DNA of 7,157 nucleotides, from positions 1 through 7,157 of the forward strand of contig JAFGIT010000317.1 in NCBI GenBank assembly GCA_016929465.1. Reading direction: 5' to 3'. The notes beneath the pieces were generated by a model. The model was not told where the DNA came from. It worked only from the letters and a program-made list of their open reading frames with translations, and did not search any database. Position 1 is the first letter of the stretch. Every line of letters begins with the position of its first letter. The translations under genes were made by a program, and so were the position numbers. This DNA is from Candidatus Coatesiibacteriota bacterium. Lineage in GTDB: Bacteria > B130-G9. Positions 6,664 through 7,157 of this stretch are shown here, piece by piece.

Positions 6664-6715
6664 CGAAAAACAAAACTTCCCTCCCCGCCAATCGTGGGCG
6701 CTTAGCGAAGCCCAC
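6664..6715 (-). terminator. Possible imperfect terminator of the HDOD gene
   Basis: Two nucleotides after the TGA stop, minus-strand GTGGGC (6715-6710) pairs with GCCCAC (6699-6694); TT and AA inside may extend the stem past a 2-nt bulge. A T-rich run TTTTGTTTTT (6675-6666) follows, but 18 nt after the stem rather than directly. It is likely the 3' end signal of the HDOD gene, though not of textbook form. Confidence 0.4.
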
Positions 6716-6717
6716 TC

Positions 6718-7157
6718 TCAGACGCCGAGGACCTCTGCTATCTCGCCGTAGTGCTCCTCGGTCTCGGCCTTGATCGCCGCGATGTCGTCCTCGGCGATAT
6801 TTCGCTCCTTCAGGAAAGGCATCTCGGCGAGCTCATTGGCGCTCATCGGTGCTCCCCACGCGCAGGCCAACGGGAAGAACCGGTCCGCCGAGTAGAGTAT
6901 GTGGGCAAGGAGGTTGCTCTTTTCCGCGAGTTCGGGATTGTGATGGTGCCTGACAGCGTCCGTGAGCGTCTCTGGGAAGTTCCAGTGCTTGAAGATGCGC
7001 CCAGATATCTCGCCGTGGTCGATCCCTATGACTTCCATCTCGACTTCGTTTATATCGAGCTTGAGGGGCTCGCCCCAGTCCATGAATTGCGAGATGTATC
7101 CGGGCACCGCGTCGAGGATCGCGAGCTGGCCAATGTCGTGCAAGAGACCGGCCACAA
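6718..7157 (-). CDS. HDOD/HD-domain protein, C-terminal part (5' end outside window)
   Basis: At least 145 residues; the frame runs off the right edge, and the GTG at 7155 lies inside the domain, so it is not the true start. Counting from that GTG, the fragment shows HD-fold residues: GLLHDIG (H6, D7), IDHGEISG (H47), AVRHHHNP (H70-H72) and SADRFF (D91). The pattern GRIFKHWNFPE followed by RHHHNPE is characteristic of HDOD (PF08668) output domains used in bacterial signalling, often joined to response-regulator or other sensory domains that would lie outside the window. Many HDOD proteins have lost the metal-binding HD pair, but here it is retained, so phosphohydrolase activity is possible. 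It is not HD-GYP: no GYP follows the histidines. The gap and end structure suggest it is a separate transcription unit from the radical SAM operon. Confidence 0.85.
   Translation of the reverse strand, partial: VAGLLHDIGQLAILDAVPGYISQFMDWGEPLKLDINEVEMEVIGIDHGEISGRIFKHWNFPETLTDAVRHHHNPELAEKSNLLAHILYSADRFFPLACAWGAPMSANELAEMPFLKERNIAEDDIAAIKAETEEHYGEIAEVLGV

Larger units (their letters stand above)
6412..6717. other. Intergenic region with promoter and several hairpins, no gene seen
   Basis: This 306-bp gap lies between the HDOD gene and the radical SAM gene. No supported coding frame is present. Besides the promoter and ribosome binding site it holds hairpins at 6538-6558 and 6694-6715, a small stem ATGCC/GGCAT in the sequence ATGCCGTTTCGGGGCAT around 6591-6607, a GGCC-CAA-GGCC stem near 6634-6644, and a TACCGGTA palindrome at 6523-6530. 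No match to a riboswitch class that I can recognise. Confidence 0.55.

Noticed and set aside
6718-7157. HD-GYP cyclic-di-GMP phosphodiesterase
   Set aside because: The GYP signature is absent and the RHHHNPE region fits HDOD better.

Overview
The window looks like chromosomal DNA from an uncultured or little-studied bacterium. It is moderately GC-rich by eye, with strong Shine-Dalgarno sequences (GAGGAG, AAGGGG) 7-8 nt before the starts and sigma70-like promoter candidates. The protein types present (VWA plus FGE-fold secreted protein, B12-type radical SAM enzyme, HDOD protein) are common in Planctomycetes-like and candidate-phylum bacteria. I cannot place the phylum from sequence alone. No rRNA, tRNA, CRISPR array, transposase or phage gene was seen.

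All five genes lie on the minus strand and are transcribed from right to left. At the right edge (6718-7157) is the C-terminal part of an HDOD/HD-domain regulatory protein. A 306-bp intergenic region follows, holding several hairpins and a good promoter candidate at 6463-6491. That promoter would drive a probable operon of three genes: a B12-binding-type radical SAM enzyme (4981-6411, TTG start), a small six-helix membrane protein (4333-4950), and an M24 'pita-bread' metallohydrolase (3055-4254). A 157-bp gap with a promoter candidate overlapped by a dyad leads to a large secreted protein (411-2897). This protein has a signal peptide, a von Willebrand A domain, a beta-rich middle and a C-terminal formylglycine-generating-enzyme-like (C-type-lectin fold) domain.

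The left 410 bp carry no convincing gene. They hold a stem-loop just after the VWA-FGE stop, a 19-bp palindrome-like dyad, and two copies of a compact 31-nt repeat in inverted orientation. Each copy folds into a 9-bp hairpin with a UUCC loop, and the two copies differ by a compensatory base-pair change.

How the genes work together is mostly inference. The radical SAM, membrane and M24 genes may serve one pathway, such as modification and processing of a lipid, peptide or small metabolite, but nothing in the sequence fixes the substrate. The most notable points are: the loss of both second-shell histidines in the M24 protein while all five metal ligands remain; an FGE-like domain lacking one of the two catalytic cysteines, so probably a binding rather than a catalytic module; and the covarying inverted hairpin pair.
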